A model generated the notes under the pieces. That model was not told where the DNA came from. It was given only the letters and a program-made list of their open reading frames with translations, and did not search any database. Source: an uncultured Alphaproteobacteria bacterium (lineage in GTDB: Bacteria > Pseudomonadota > Alphaproteobacteria > CAAHEQ01 > UBA3637). Taken from it: a stretch of 24,325 nt of DNA. The stretch lies in NCBI GenBank assembly GCA_937888725.1, contig CALARE010000089.1, positions 1-24,325 of the forward strand, in the 5' to 3' direction. A program made the position numbers and the translations under genes. This document shows positions 7,841 to 16,874 of this stretch, piece by piece; positions within the stretch are counted from its first letter, which is position 1; each line of letters opens with the position of its first letter.

Positions 7841-10054
7841 ATGAATTTTATGACAAAAGATGAAATGGATGCAATTTGTAGTGGGCATTTTCGTGGGGAT
7901 CCATTTAGTGTGTTGGGGATGCACTTGTGTTCTAAAAATATTTTAACACCTTTCTTATATGTGCGTACATTTCAACCACAGGCACAAAAAGTGGAGCTTG
8001 TTCTCGTTAAAACAAAGCAATCGATAGAGATGAAAAAAATCCATTCTGACGGGTTGTTTGAAATGGCATTTCCTGATGAAACAGAGTTTTTTGAATATTA
8101 TTTTAAGGTGACACTTTATTCTGGTGAAACATATGAAACGGAAGATGCTTATCGTTTTTGGCCCGTGCTTGGAGATATGGATTTATACCTGTTTAATGAA
8201 GGTAATCATAAAGATATTTATCAAAAACTGGGTTCTCATTTGATTACACATCAAGGTGTATCAGGTGTGAGTTTTGCTGTTTGGGCACCCAATGCTAAGA
8301 GGGTGAGTGTGGTTGGTAATTTTAATGATTGGGATGGCAGGCGTCATATGATGCGTCCGCGTGGTTCATCAGGCGTATGGGAGATTTTTATCCCGCATTT
8401 ACCAGAGTGGACGATTTATAAATATGAGATTGTGGGTGCAAATGGTGATTTGTTGCCACTTAAAATAGATCCATATGGGCGTGCGTTTGAAATGCGTCCA
8501 AAAACAGGGACGTTGGTCATTAATCCGAATAAATATCAATGGCATGACCATGAATGGTGTGCGACAAAAAGACATAAGGCAAATGCCCTTGATTCAGCGA
8601 TTTCAATTTATGAGGTTCATTTAGGCTCTTGGCGACGCAATTCAATGGAGCAAAATAGGTGGTTGACCTATCTTGAAATGGCAGAAGAATTGCCCTCTTA
8701 TGTAAAGGAAATGGGTTTTACCCATGTTGAATTTTTACCTCTTTCAGAATATCCATTTGATGGGTCTTGGGGATATCAAGTAACAGGGATGTATGCCCCA
8801 ACAAGTCGGTATGGAACACCTGATGATTTTAAATATATGATTGATAAATTGCACCAAGCTGGGATTGGTGTGATTATGGATTGGGTGCCAGCACATTTTC
8901 CAAAAGATGCATTTGGATTGTGTGAATTTGATGGGACAGCTCTTTATGAGCACGCAGATCCGCGTCAAGGCGAGCATAAAGATTGGGGTACAAAAATTTA
9001 TAATTATTCAAGAAATGAAGTTTCAAATTTCTTGCATGCAAATGCGTTATTTTGGTTGAGAGAATACCACATTGATGCGTTGCGTGTAGATGCGGTTGCC
9101 AGTATGCTCTACCTTGATTATTCAAGGAAAGAAGGGGAGTGGATTCCTAATCGCTATGGTGGTAGAGAAAACATTGATGCGATTTATTTCTTAAGAAAGT
9201 TAAATGAGCTTGTGTATGCTGAAAATGCTGGCTACACCACTTTTGCTGAGGAATCAACAGCATGGCCAATGGTATCTAAACCAACCTATATTGGTGGTCT
9301 TGGATTTGGTTATAAATGGAATATGGGGTGGATGCATGATACGTTAAGGTATATTAGCTTTGATTCTATTTATCGCAAATATCATCATAATGAATTAACA
9401 TTTTCAATGCTTTATGCGTTTAATGAGAATTTTACATTGCCAATTTCTCACGATGAAGTGGTGCATGGTAAAGGGCCAATGTATGATAAAGTTCCAGGGG
9501 ATCATTGGCAAAAGATGGCTAATTTAAGACTTTATTACGCTTATATGTTTATGCATCCTGGGAAAAAGCTTTTATTCATGGGCAACGAATTGGCGGTTCA
9601 ACGGGAATGGAATTATGCGGATAGCCTTGATTGGGGATTGTTGCAAAATGAAAGCCATAAAGCAATGCAACGCTTTATTAAAGCATTAAACCATTTTTAT
9701 GTAACGCATAGTGAGTTGTCTGATTATGATTTTGAGGGAGCTGGTTTTGAATGGATTGATGGCTCTGATGGTGAAAATTCATGTTTTTCATTTATGCGTA
9801 AGGATAAAAAAGGCAATAGTTTGATTGTTGCTTGTAATTTTACGCCTGTTCCACGTCAAGGGTATAAAATTGGTGTGAATGAGGCGGGTGAATATGTGGA
9901 AGTCTTTAATTCAGACGCACGGGAATTTTTTGGTTCTGGTATTGAAAATAAAGGTAAGATTACAACTGGGGAAGGGTGGAATTTTAAACCGTATGCATTG
10001 ACGGTTCATTTGCCACCATTGGCCGTTGTCGTTTATCAATTAAAAAAGAAATAA
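7841..10054 (+). CDS. glgB: 1,4-alpha-glucan branching enzyme (GH13)
   Basis: GlgB cuts an alpha-1,4 chain and re-attaches it by an alpha-1,6 bond, making glycogen branches. The 737-residue protein has an N-terminal beta domain (about 1-110), a CBM48 module (about 130-225, with VVGNFNDWDG) and a GH13 barrel. Expected catalytic residues are D417 (IDALRVDAV), E470 (AEEST) and D538 (ISHDEVVHG); all are offset by 12 from D405, E458 and D526 of E. coli GlgB. EVHLGSWRR and WGYQVTGMYAP are also typical. AGGGG six bases before the ATG sets the start. It leads a six-gene unit, with glgX 16 bp downstream. Confidence 0.98.
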   Translation: MNFMTKDEMDAICSGHFRGDPFSVLGMHLCSKNILTPFLYVRTFQPQAQKVELVLVKTKQSIEMKKIHSDGLFEMAFPDETEFFEYYFKVTLYSGETYETEDAYRFWPVLGDMDLYLFNEGNHKDIYQKLGSHLITHQGVSGVSFAVWAPNAKRVSVVGNFNDWDGRRHMMRPRGSSGVWEIFIPHLPEWTIYKYEIVGANGDLLPLKIDPYGRAFEMRPKTGTLVINPNKYQWHDHEWCATKRHKANALDSAISIYEVHLGSWRRNSMEQNRWLTYLEMAEELPSYVKEMGFTHVEFLPLSEYPFDGSWGYQVTGMYAPTSRYGTPDDFKYMIDKLHQAGIGVIMDWVPAHFPKDAFGLCEFDGTALYEHADPRQGEHKDWGTKIYNYSRNEVSNFLHANALFWLREYHIDALRVDAVASMLYLDYSRKEGEWIPNRYGGRENIDAIYFLRKLNELVYAENAGYTTFAEESTAWPMVSKPTYIGGLGFGYKWNMGWMHDTLRYISFDSIYRKYHHNELTFSMLYAFNENFTLPISHDEVVHGKGPMYDKVPGDHWQKMANLRLYYAYMFMHPGKKLLFMGNELAVQREWNYADSLDWGLLQNESHKAMQRFIKALNHFYVTHSELSDYDFEGAGFEWIDGSDGENSCFSFMRKDKKGNSLIVACNFTPVPRQGYKIGVNEAGEYVEVFNSDAREFFGSGIENKGKITTGEGWNFKPYALTVHLPPLAVVVYQLKKK

Positions 10055-10070
10055 ATTGAAAGGATAAGAC

Positions 10071-12116
10071 ATGCACCACACCATTTTAAAAGGCGAACCT
10101 TACCCACTAGGGGCAACTTATGATGGTAAAGGGGTGAATTTTGCTTTATTTTCCTCAACAGCAACAAAAGTAGAGTTGTGTCTTTTTGATGAAACAGGTC
10201 GTTATGAGGAAAGGCTTGTTTTGCCAGAATACACTGACGAGGTGTTTCATGGTTATATCCCTAAATTAAAACCAGGACAGTTGTATGGATATCGTGTTTA
10301 TGGGCCCTATGAACCAGAGAAAGGTTTACGTTTTAACCCAAATAAGTTGCTGATTGACCCATATGCAAAGTTATTAACGGGAGCTATTTCGGCTCATAAT
10401 GCGATGTTAGGTTATCAAGCATTTTCAAAAAAGATGGATTTGTCTTTTTCAAAAACAAACTCAGCTCTTTATGTGCCAAAAGCAATTATTACAGATGATC
10501 ATGCGTTTGATTGGAATGGGGTGCAAAAGCCTAAAGTTCCTTGGACTGAGGAGATTATCTATGAAACGCATGTTAAGAGTTTTACCGCTCTTAATCCTGA
10601 AATTGATCAGGCATTGCGTGGTACGTTTAAAGGAATGTCAACCAAAAAAGCAATTGAGTATATCAAATCAATTGGTGTGCGGGCTGTGGAATTAATGCCG
10701 ATTGCCTCTTTTATGAACAGTGGTTTTTTAAAAGATTTAGGCTTAACAAATTATTGGGGATATGACCCGATAGCTTTTATGGCACCACAGTCGACCTACC
10801 TACATTCAAAAACAAATTTGGATGAATTAAAACAGATGATTCGGGTGTTTCATGAGGCGGGTGTTGAGGTTATTCTTGATGTGGTTTATAATCACACAGG
10901 GGAGGGTAATCAAATGGGACAAACGCTTTGTTATCGTGGGATTGATAATGGCGTTTATTATCGCTTGAATAAAGACAACCCTCGTTATTATGAAGATACA
11001 ACAGGGTGTGGAGCATCGTTTAATTTGGGTCACCCACGGGTGTTACAATTGGTTATGGACTCCTTAAGATATTGGGCTCAACAAATCCAAATTGATGGCT
11101 TTCGGTTTGATTTAGCGACCACTTTGGCGAGGGATCAAAACAATCAATATGGGATTAAAAGTGCCTTTTTATCCACGGTGCAACAAGATCCGACTTTGCA
11201 ACGGTTAAAACTCATTGCAGAACCATGGGATTTGGGGCATGGCGGGTATCAAGTTGGTTTTTTTAGACCTGGATGGGCTGAATGGAATGATAAATTTAGG
11301 GATACAATGCGTCGATTTTGGCGAGGAGATGAAGGGCAAGCGGGTGATTTTGCCTCTCGTTTAATGGGATCATCTGATGTGTTTCAACATCGAGGACGTA
11401 GACCTTGGGAATCGGTGAATTTTATCACGGCACATGATGGCTTTACGCTTTATGATTTGGTTTCATATAATGAAAAGCATAATGAGGCAAATGGTGAAAA
11501 TAACCGTGACGGAACGGACCACAATCTTTCCTATAACGGAGGAGTTGAAGGTGAAACAGATGATGAAGCCATTTTAAAAAATAGAAAAGCTAGAGCAAAA
11601 GCATTAATGGCGACTCTTTTGTTGTCTTTTGGTACCCCAATGATTAGGGCGGGTGATGAAATTTTAGATACCAAAAGAGGGAATAATAACACTTATTCAC
11701 AGGATAATGAATACTCATGGATTGATTGGAAAAATATCAAACCGATGGGTAAAGAAATGCTTCAAATGGTGAAAGAATTGATGCATTTTAGGGCGACACG
11801 ACCTATTATGGAACATTCTAATTTCTTTACTGAAGATATTTGTTCTTGGTATAAGCCTGATGGTAATTTAATGAAAAAAGAGGATTGGCATTTTTATGTC
11901 AAGGCTCTTTCTTGTTTGATTAAAAATAATAAAACAAGCAATCGGTTATTTTTTATTTTTAATGCACATCATGAAGCGATTAAATGGACTTTGCCAAGCA
12001 GAGATTTTGAATGGCGATTGGTGTTTTCAACTGAAAAAGGGCATAAAAAACAAAAGATGAAAACAATTAAAGTGCCACCGTTTAGTGTTATTGTTTTTGA
12101 AAAAGAAAGGGGATAA
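10071..12116 (+). CDS. glgX: Glycogen debranching enzyme (GH13, GlgX type)
   Basis: GlgX hydrolyses alpha-1,6 links of limit dextrins made during glycogen breakdown. The 681-residue protein starts with a CBM48-like domain (YPLGATYDGKGVNFALFS) followed by the GH13 barrel. Catalytic residues are D347 (IDGFRFDLAT), E384 (LIAEPWDLG) and D456 (TAHDGFTL). The segments VVYNHTGEGN near 271-280 and GNNNTYSQDNE near 537-547 are typical of GlgX/isoamylase-type debranchers. AAAGGAT precedes the ATG. It sits between glgB and malQ with gaps of 16 and 2 bp, so cotranscription is very likely. TreX-like isoamylases are close relatives, but the length and motifs favour GlgX. Confidence 0.96.
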   Translation: MHHTILKGEPYPLGATYDGKGVNFALFSSTATKVELCLFDETGRYEERLVLPEYTDEVFHGYIPKLKPGQLYGYRVYGPYEPEKGLRFNPNKLLIDPYAKLLTGAISAHNAMLGYQAFSKKMDLSFSKTNSALYVPKAIITDDHAFDWNGVQKPKVPWTEEIIYETHVKSFTALNPEIDQALRGTFKGMSTKKAIEYIKSIGVRAVELMPIASFMNSGFLKDLGLTNYWGYDPIAFMAPQSTYLHSKTNLDELKQMIRVFHEAGVEVILDVVYNHTGEGNQMGQTLCYRGIDNGVYYRLNKDNPRYYEDTTGCGASFNLGHPRVLQLVMDSLRYWAQQIQIDGFRFDLATTLARDQNNQYGIKSAFLSTVQQDPTLQRLKLIAEPWDLGHGGYQVGFFRPGWAEWNDKFRDTMRRFWRGDEGQAGDFASRLMGSSDVFQHRGRRPWESVNFITAHDGFTLYDLVSYNEKHNEANGENNRDGTDHNLSYNGGVEGETDDEAILKNRKARAKALMATLLLSFGTPMIRAGDEILDTKRGNNNTYSQDNEYSWIDWKNIKPMGKEMLQMVKELMHFRATRPIMEHSNFFTEDICSWYKPDGNLMKKEDWHFYVKALSCLIKNNKTSNRLFFIFNAHHEAIKWTLPSRDFEWRLVFSTEKGHKKQKMKTIKVPPFSVIVFEKERG

Positions 12117-12118
12117 AG

Positions 12119-14317
12119 ATGTCATATTCACCAGATAAATTGAATGCATTGGCTTGTGCGGTTGGGATATGGCCCTCTTTTTTAGATAGGACAACAGGTA
12201 TAACCTATGAGGCAGATGATAAATCAAAACAAGCCATTTTAAAAAGTTTGGGCTTTTTAGCTGATACAGATGCACATATTGATGCCTCTTTTTTAAAATT
12301 ACAGCAAGAAAAATATGCCACATTGATTGACAACACCTTTGTTGTTACAATGGCAGAACAAGAAGATTTTTTCTTTTCAATCAGGATAAAGGAAAAAGAT
12401 GTCCCCTCAAGTATTAAGTGGCAGATTATAACAGAACAAGGTGAAATTTTTGAAGATGAAGTGGCACTTGTCCACCTTGAAAAAATGCAAGAGCAAGTTG
12501 GCGATGAAATCTATCATACCTATACCCTTGGCTTAACACTGGCACTTGAAATGGGATATCATCATTTATCCATTGAATTAAAAGGAAAAGGGATAAAAGA
12601 AAATGCTTCTTTAATTGTGGTGCCAGAAAAATGCTATATGCCTGATGTGCTTGAAGGGGATAAAAAGGTTTTTGGTTATCCTATCCAACTTTATAGCTTA
12701 AAGTCACAAAATAACTGGGGTATAGGTGATTATACAGATTTAAAAAAATTGGTTGATGTGGCAATTAAAACAGGTGCCAGTTTTATCGGGGTAAATCCGT
12801 TGACAGCATTGTTTTTTGATAATCCTGATGATGCAAGTCCTTATTTCCCAAATTCACGGTTGTTTTTAAATCCACTTTATGTGGATATGGAGGCGATTTT
12901 AGAGGCAAAAGATAATCAGGATTTTGAAGAATTAAAAGAATGTAAGATTTTTCAATCTCATTTAAAAATGGCAAGAGATGGGAAACAAGTTGATTATCAA
13001 AAAGTGGCAGCTATTAAAAAGCAAGCCTTTAAAATTTTGTTTAAGAAATTTAGAGAGGATAATTTTAATGACGAAGGAACCGCTTTAACAAAAAGGGGGC
13101 AGGCCTTTGATGCTTTTGTGCAAGAAAAAGGACAAGCACTTGAATCATTTGCGGTTTTTCAAACGCTTCGGAACCATGCGTCAAAAAATAAAACATCAAT
13201 GATGTGGCGAGAATGGCAAAAAGATTTTCAAAATCCGAATAATGAGGCTGTAAAATCCTTTGTTAAAGATAATGAAATGTCAATTTTGAGAATTTATTAT
13301 CAGCAATTTGTGGCATTTGAGCAATTTGAAAGTGTGCTTAAAAAAATTGAAAAACTCCCCTTAGGGCTTTATACGGATATGCCTGTGGGGGTGAGTGATA
13401 ACAGTGCTGAAGTGTGGTCAAATCAAGATGTCTTTATGCAAGGTGTGACAACGGGAGCACCGCCTGATACGTTTAATTTAAATGGACAGGATTGGTCTTT
13501 GGCACCATTTCATCCAAAAACATTGCAAAAGACAGGTTTTAAAGCTTTTGTTGATGTGATAAAAAGTGCGATGAAAGGGGCAGGGGCTGTGCGGATTGAC
13601 CATGCCTTTGGTTTAATGCGTCTTTATTTGAGAGTTCAAGGGGCAACGGGAGCATATTTAACGTATCCTTTTAAAGAATTAACAGGAATTATGGCACTTG
13701 AAAGTCATCGAAATAAAACGGTTGTGATTGCGGAGGATTTGGGTACAGCACCTGATGGTTTTTCTGAAGCAATGATGGGATTAAACGCATTTTCATTTAA
13801 AATTATGCATTATCAGCAAGATTGGCAAGGGTTAATGGAGCCTCAAATGTATGCTCCTTGCTCTTTAATTGCAACGGGGACACATGACTTGCCAACGTAT
13901 GTGGGCTTTTTTAAAGGGTTGGATTTAGAATTAGGACTTGAAAAAAAGACCATTTCACCAGAGCAATATCAGGCACATAAAGAAAATAGAAAACGTGAAA
14001 AACAGCTGTTTTTTGAGGCGTTTGAAAAACAATCCTTTGACATGAATTTGACAAAAGAAGACTTTGTTGCCAACAATCAGGTGCCAGATTTTTTTATCCC
14101 CTATATTTATGCGTATTTGGCCAAAACAAAGAGCAAAATTTTGTTGGTTCGACCCGAAGATATCTTTGAAATGGAGGAACAATTTAATTTGCCAGGGACG
14201 TATATGGAACACCCGAACTGGCGTTATAAGTTGCCTGTTATGTTAGAGGATATGCTAAAAGATAAACGACTTAAAAAAGTGGTTGAGATTTTAAAAGAAG
14301 AAAGAGTTGTAAAATAA
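12119..14317 (+). CDS. malQ: 4-alpha-glucanotransferase (amylomaltase, GH77)
   Basis: MalQ transfers alpha-1,4-glucan chains between acceptors and releases glucose, so short maltodextrins are recycled. The 732-residue protein has an N-terminal extension domain (about 1-175), as in E. coli MalQ, then the GH77 barrel. Typical segments are YPIQLYSLKSQNNWGIGDY, SPYFPNSRLFLNPLY and the catalytic D494 (VRIDHAFGL), E539 (VIAEDLGT) and D590 (TGTHDLPT). The SD AAAGGGG lies inside the end of glgX and only 2 bp separate the genes, suggesting translational coupling. It acts with GlgX on debranched glucans. A glucan phosphorylase, the usual partner, is not in the window. Confidence 0.97.
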   Translation: MSYSPDKLNALACAVGIWPSFLDRTTGITYEADDKSKQAILKSLGFLADTDAHIDASFLKLQQEKYATLIDNTFVVTMAEQEDFFFSIRIKEKDVPSSIKWQIITEQGEIFEDEVALVHLEKMQEQVGDEIYHTYTLGLTLALEMGYHHLSIELKGKGIKENASLIVVPEKCYMPDVLEGDKKVFGYPIQLYSLKSQNNWGIGDYTDLKKLVDVAIKTGASFIGVNPLTALFFDNPDDASPYFPNSRLFLNPLYVDMEAILEAKDNQDFEELKECKIFQSHLKMARDGKQVDYQKVAAIKKQAFKILFKKFREDNFNDEGTALTKRGQAFDAFVQEKGQALESFAVFQTLRNHASKNKTSMMWREWQKDFQNPNNEAVKSFVKDNEMSILRIYYQQFVAFEQFESVLKKIEKLPLGLYTDMPVGVSDNSAEVWSNQDVFMQGVTTGAPPDTFNLNGQDWSLAPFHPKTLQKTGFKAFVDVIKSAMKGAGAVRIDHAFGLMRLYLRVQGATGAYLTYPFKELTGIMALESHRNKTVVIAEDLGTAPDGFSEAMMGLNAFSFKIMHYQQDWQGLMEPQMYAPCSLIATGTHDLPTYVGFFKGLDLELGLEKKTISPEQYQAHKENRKREKQLFFEAFEKQSFDMNLTKEDFVANNQVPDFFIPYIYAYLAKTKSKILLVRPEDIFEMEEQFNLPGTYMEHPNWRYKLPVMLEDMLKDKRLKKVVEILKEERVVK

Positions 14318-14318
14318 G

Positions 14319-15050
14319 ATGGATAAGTTTCAAAATAAGTATCGTTTGAGAAGTGCTGAATGTGATGCAAACAATCAAATGCGAGTACGCTCATTGTTTA
14401 ATTTGTTTCAAGATATGGCTGATTTACATGCTGAAAAATTTGGTTTTGGGTACAGTTTTTGCCTTCAAAATCATATGACATGGGTCGGGACTGGGTATCA
14501 TGTCATCATAAACCAATTACCACAACGTGATGAAGAATTTATTTTAGAAACATGGCATGCTGGTTCTGAGTTAATGATTGCAAGACGTGATTTTAAACTC
14601 CTCGATTTAAATGGGAATGTACTGGTATCAGCTTATAGTAACTGGGCACTTATTGATTTAAATAAAAAACGGCCTGTTATTGTGCAAAAATTTTTATCAG
14701 ATGAGACATTGATTTTAGATAAAGCAATTGAGGCAAATTTTAAAAGGGTTGTTTTACCTGTTGATCTGGGACAGGGGGCTGTTTTACAAGTAAGACGAGA
14801 TGATATTGATATTAATCAACATGTGAATAATGCGGTTTATCCAGCTTGGATAATGGACGGTTTATCAGATGAATTTTTAAAAACCCATCGCTTGCGTGAA
14901 TTAAAAATTCAATTTAAAACAGGGGCACTTTATGAAAATGAGGTTGCAATTTTTTCAAAAATAGAGGATAATCAGACCTATCATTTGATTGCAAGTCCAA
15001 CAAAAGAGGTGGAATTTGCAAGTGTTGAAGCCAATTGGATAGCTGTATAG
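14319..15050 (+). CDS. Acyl-ACP thioesterase (FatA/FatB-like)
   Basis: This family hydrolyses acyl-acyl carrier protein to release free fatty acids, ending chain elongation. The 243-residue protein has two hotdog domains. The N-terminal one holds WVGTGYHVIINQLPQ and ETWHAGSELMIARRDF. The C-terminal one holds the signature D164-I-N-Q-H168-V-N170-N with the expected Asn/His catalytic pattern, followed by YPAWIMDGL. The length fits bacterial members. The ATG lies 1 bp after the malQ stop, with a purine-rich AAGAAAGAG upstream, so it is translated as part of the glycogen unit. There is no obvious link to glycogen; it may modulate membrane or storage lipids. Substrate chain length cannot be read from the sequence. 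Confidence 0.93.
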   Translation: MDKFQNKYRLRSAECDANNQMRVRSLFNLFQDMADLHAEKFGFGYSFCLQNHMTWVGTGYHVIINQLPQRDEEFILETWHAGSELMIARRDFKLLDLNGNVLVSAYSNWALIDLNKKRPVIVQKFLSDETLILDKAIEANFKRVVLPVDLGQGAVLQVRRDDIDINQHVNNAVYPAWIMDGLSDEFLKTHRLRELKIQFKTGALYENEVAIFSKIEDNQTYHLIASPTKEVEFASVEANWIAV

Positions 15051-15059
15051 GAGTTTTTT

Positions 15060-16331
15060 TTGACAAATACGTTGGTTTTATTGCCATATTTAAAAAATGA
15101 AAGTGATATTAGAACACCTCTTTCCCGTCTTGAAGAAGTAACGTCTTTAACAAAAGCAATTGATTTAAATGTGATTAAAAGTGCTTTGGTACCATTAAGC
15201 ACGATTAGGGCAAATGCTTTTATCGGGAAGGGGACAATTGAAAACTATGCTCCTTTGATTAAAGAGCATGAAATTGAAGTGGTGATTATGTCTTGCCCAT
15301 TATCCCCATTACAACAAAGGAATTTGGAAAAAGCGTGGAATACAAAAGTTATTGATAAAACAGCGTTAATTTTAGAGATTTTTGGAAAACGGGCTCGAAC
15401 GAGGGAAGGTGTTTTACAAGTGGAGCTAGCCCATTTAACCTATGCAAGATCACGATTGGTGCGTTCATGGACACACCTTGAACGGCAACGGGGTGGTTCT
15501 GGGTTCTTGGGTGGTCCAGGTGAAACGCAGATTGAGCTTGATAGACGTTTGATTGATGAGGATATCGTCAAAATTAAAAAAGAATTAGAAGATGTGAAAA
15601 AGACCCGTCATTTGCACCGTTCAGCGAGAAAGAAAATCCCATTTCCCGTGGTGGCATTGGTGGGATATACCAATGCGGGCAAATCCACTTTATTTAACAA
15701 GCTGACAAAAGCCGACGTCATGGCAAAAGATATGCTTTTTGCAACTTTGGATCCAACAATGCGACGGATTAAGCTCCCCTCAGGGCAAGAGGTTATTTTA
15801 TCCGATACGGTAGGGTTTATCTCTGATTTACCAACAGAGTTGGTGATGGCTTTTCGGGCAACACTTGAAGAAGTGCTTGATGCTGATGTGATTGTGCATG
15901 TTAGAGATTATTATCATGATGATTCAACCGCACAACGCATTGATGTTGAAAGTGTGCTTTCAGATTTAGGCTTAAAAGAGATGGTTGATGAGGGTTTGAT
16001 TGAAGCCTTAAATAAAATGGATTTGTTTGAGGAAGATGACCGTCAAATGATTTTAGAACAAAAGACGAGGCGAGAAAAAGAATGTCCGATTTGTGCCTAT
16101 ACGGGGGAGGGGTTTGAAAAATTACTTAATTGTATTGAAGAAGCGTTGAATAAAGATGCTAAAAAAGTTACCCTTCATATCCCTGTGACAGACGGGAAAG
16201 CCCTTTCGCAAATTTATCAAAAAGCACAAGTTTTGAGTCGGCATGATACACAAAAGCTTATTAAATTAGAGGTGAAAATTAAGGAAAGTGAACTTTTTTA
16301 TTTCGCCCCTTTTATAAAGGAGGGCAAATGA
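15060..16331 (+). CDS. hflX: Ribosome-associated GTPase HflX
   Basis: HflX binds the 50S subunit and splits stalled or hibernating ribosomes, notably after heat stress. The 423-residue protein has the HflX N-terminal domain (LSPLQQRNLE, then KRARTREGVLQVELAHL), the glycine-rich SGFLGGPGETQIELDRR (147-163), and a G domain: G1 GYTNAGKST (202-210), G3 DTVGF (249-253), G4 NKMD (318-321). G5 reads CAYTGEG (345-351), with Cys where Ser is more usual. The start is TTG, chosen because TAGGAG, overlapping the thioesterase stop, lies six bases upstream and the N-terminus then aligns. It overlaps the next gene by 4 bp. Being placed inside a glycogen unit is unusual; in many proteobacteria it follows hfq. 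Confidence 0.97.
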   Translation: MTNTLVLLPYLKNESDIRTPLSRLEEVTSLTKAIDLNVIKSALVPLSTIRANAFIGKGTIENYAPLIKEHEIEVVIMSCPLSPLQQRNLEKAWNTKVIDKTALILEIFGKRARTREGVLQVELAHLTYARSRLVRSWTHLERQRGGSGFLGGPGETQIELDRRLIDEDIVKIKKELEDVKKTRHLHRSARKKIPFPVVALVGYTNAGKSTLFNKLTKADVMAKDMLFATLDPTMRRIKLPSGQEVILSDTVGFISDLPTELVMAFRATLEEVLDADVIVHVRDYYHDDSTAQRIDVESVLSDLGLKEMVDEGLIEALNKMDLFEEDDRQMILEQKTRREKECPICAYTGEGFEKLLNCIEEALNKDAKKVTLHIPVTDGKALSQIYQKAQVLSRHDTQKLIKLEVKIKESELFYFAPFIKEGK

Positions 16332-16651
16332 CAAAACTTTTTGAAAAAAAGGTGGAAGATTTTACCTGTGTTGTTTGTGGGCATTTGATTAAGGGGAATG
16401 GATATACAAATCATTGTCCGAAGTGTTTATCTTCATTGCATGTGGATATTAACCCTGGAGATAGGGCATCAACCTGTAGGGGCGTGATGTTTGCCGTTGG
16501 GTATGAGATTAAAAATGGGGCAGAATTTATTTTGCATAAATGCCAAAGATGTGGTTTTGAACGTAAAAACAAAGTTGCCCCAAATGATTCAAGAAAGGCA
16601 TTAATAGCTTTATCTGCGGGGATTTTTAACCCATTGGATTTGAAAAAATAA
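16328..16651 (+). CDS. RNHCP domain zinc-binding protein
   Basis: A 107-residue small protein of the RNHCP family, named for the motif seen here as TNHCPKCLSS. Cysteines and histidines lie in two or three clusters: C14/C17, H29/C30/C33, C50 and C72/C75, as expected for zinc ribbons. The central PGDRASTCRGVM is also typical. The molecular role is not established; nucleic-acid or ribosome association is a guess. The start codon overlaps the hflX stop (ATGA), with AAGGAGG six bases upstream, so the two proteins are translationally coupled, which hints at a shared role with HflX. Confidence 0.9.
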   Translation: MTKLFEKKVEDFTCVVCGHLIKGNGYTNHCPKCLSSLHVDINPGDRASTCRGVMFAVGYEIKNGAEFILHKCQRCGFERKNKVAPNDSRKALIALSAGIFNPLDLKK

Positions 16652-16767
16652 GAAATTTTAATCAATGATTTTTTTGAATTTTATTTAAAATTCAAATGAT
16701 TATTTCTGTTTAAAAGTGTGCAAAAAAAACGGCTGTTTTATTTTTCCACATCAAAGATAGCCTAACC

Positions 16768-16799
16768 AAAAACGGTATACTGAGCGTATATCGTTTTTT
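16768..16799. terminator. Hairpin terminator closing the glgB-RNHCP unit
   Basis: AAAAACGGTATAC pairs with GTATATCGTTTTT (one G-U pair) around the loop TGAGC. T-runs lie on both sides when each strand is read, so it may act in both directions. It lies about 117 bp after the RNHCP stop and just before the VirB8-like gene's promoter. The intervening sequence holds only an AT-only inverted repeat (16676-16693). Confidence 0.65.
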
Positions 16800-16816
16800 G
16801 TTTTTTTAAAAAGAGC

Positions 16817-16845
16817 TTGATTTATTTTGAGAAGTTATTTATTGT
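16817..16845 (+). promoter_or_regulatory. Candidate promoter for the VirB8-like gene
   Basis: TTGATT (16817-16822) and TATTGT (16840-16845) are separated by 17 bases, about 30 bases before the ATG. Each box matches consensus at four of six positions. The location between a terminator and the gene supports it. Confidence 0.4.
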
Positions 16846-16874
16846 TAAATAAATAATTAATTGTGGGGGATTTA

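Noticed and set aside
16676..16693. Inverted repeat GAATTTTA-TT-TAAAATTC as terminator or operator
   Set aside because: It is AT-only with a 2-base loop and no T-run; in such AT-rich sequence it could be chance. The hairpin at 16768-16799 is a far better terminator.
16863..16874. GTG at 16863 as start of the VirB8-like protein
   Set aside because: It would place the GGGGGA SD site inside the coding sequence, leaving the GTG without an SD of its own; ATG at 16875 has that SD immediately upstream.
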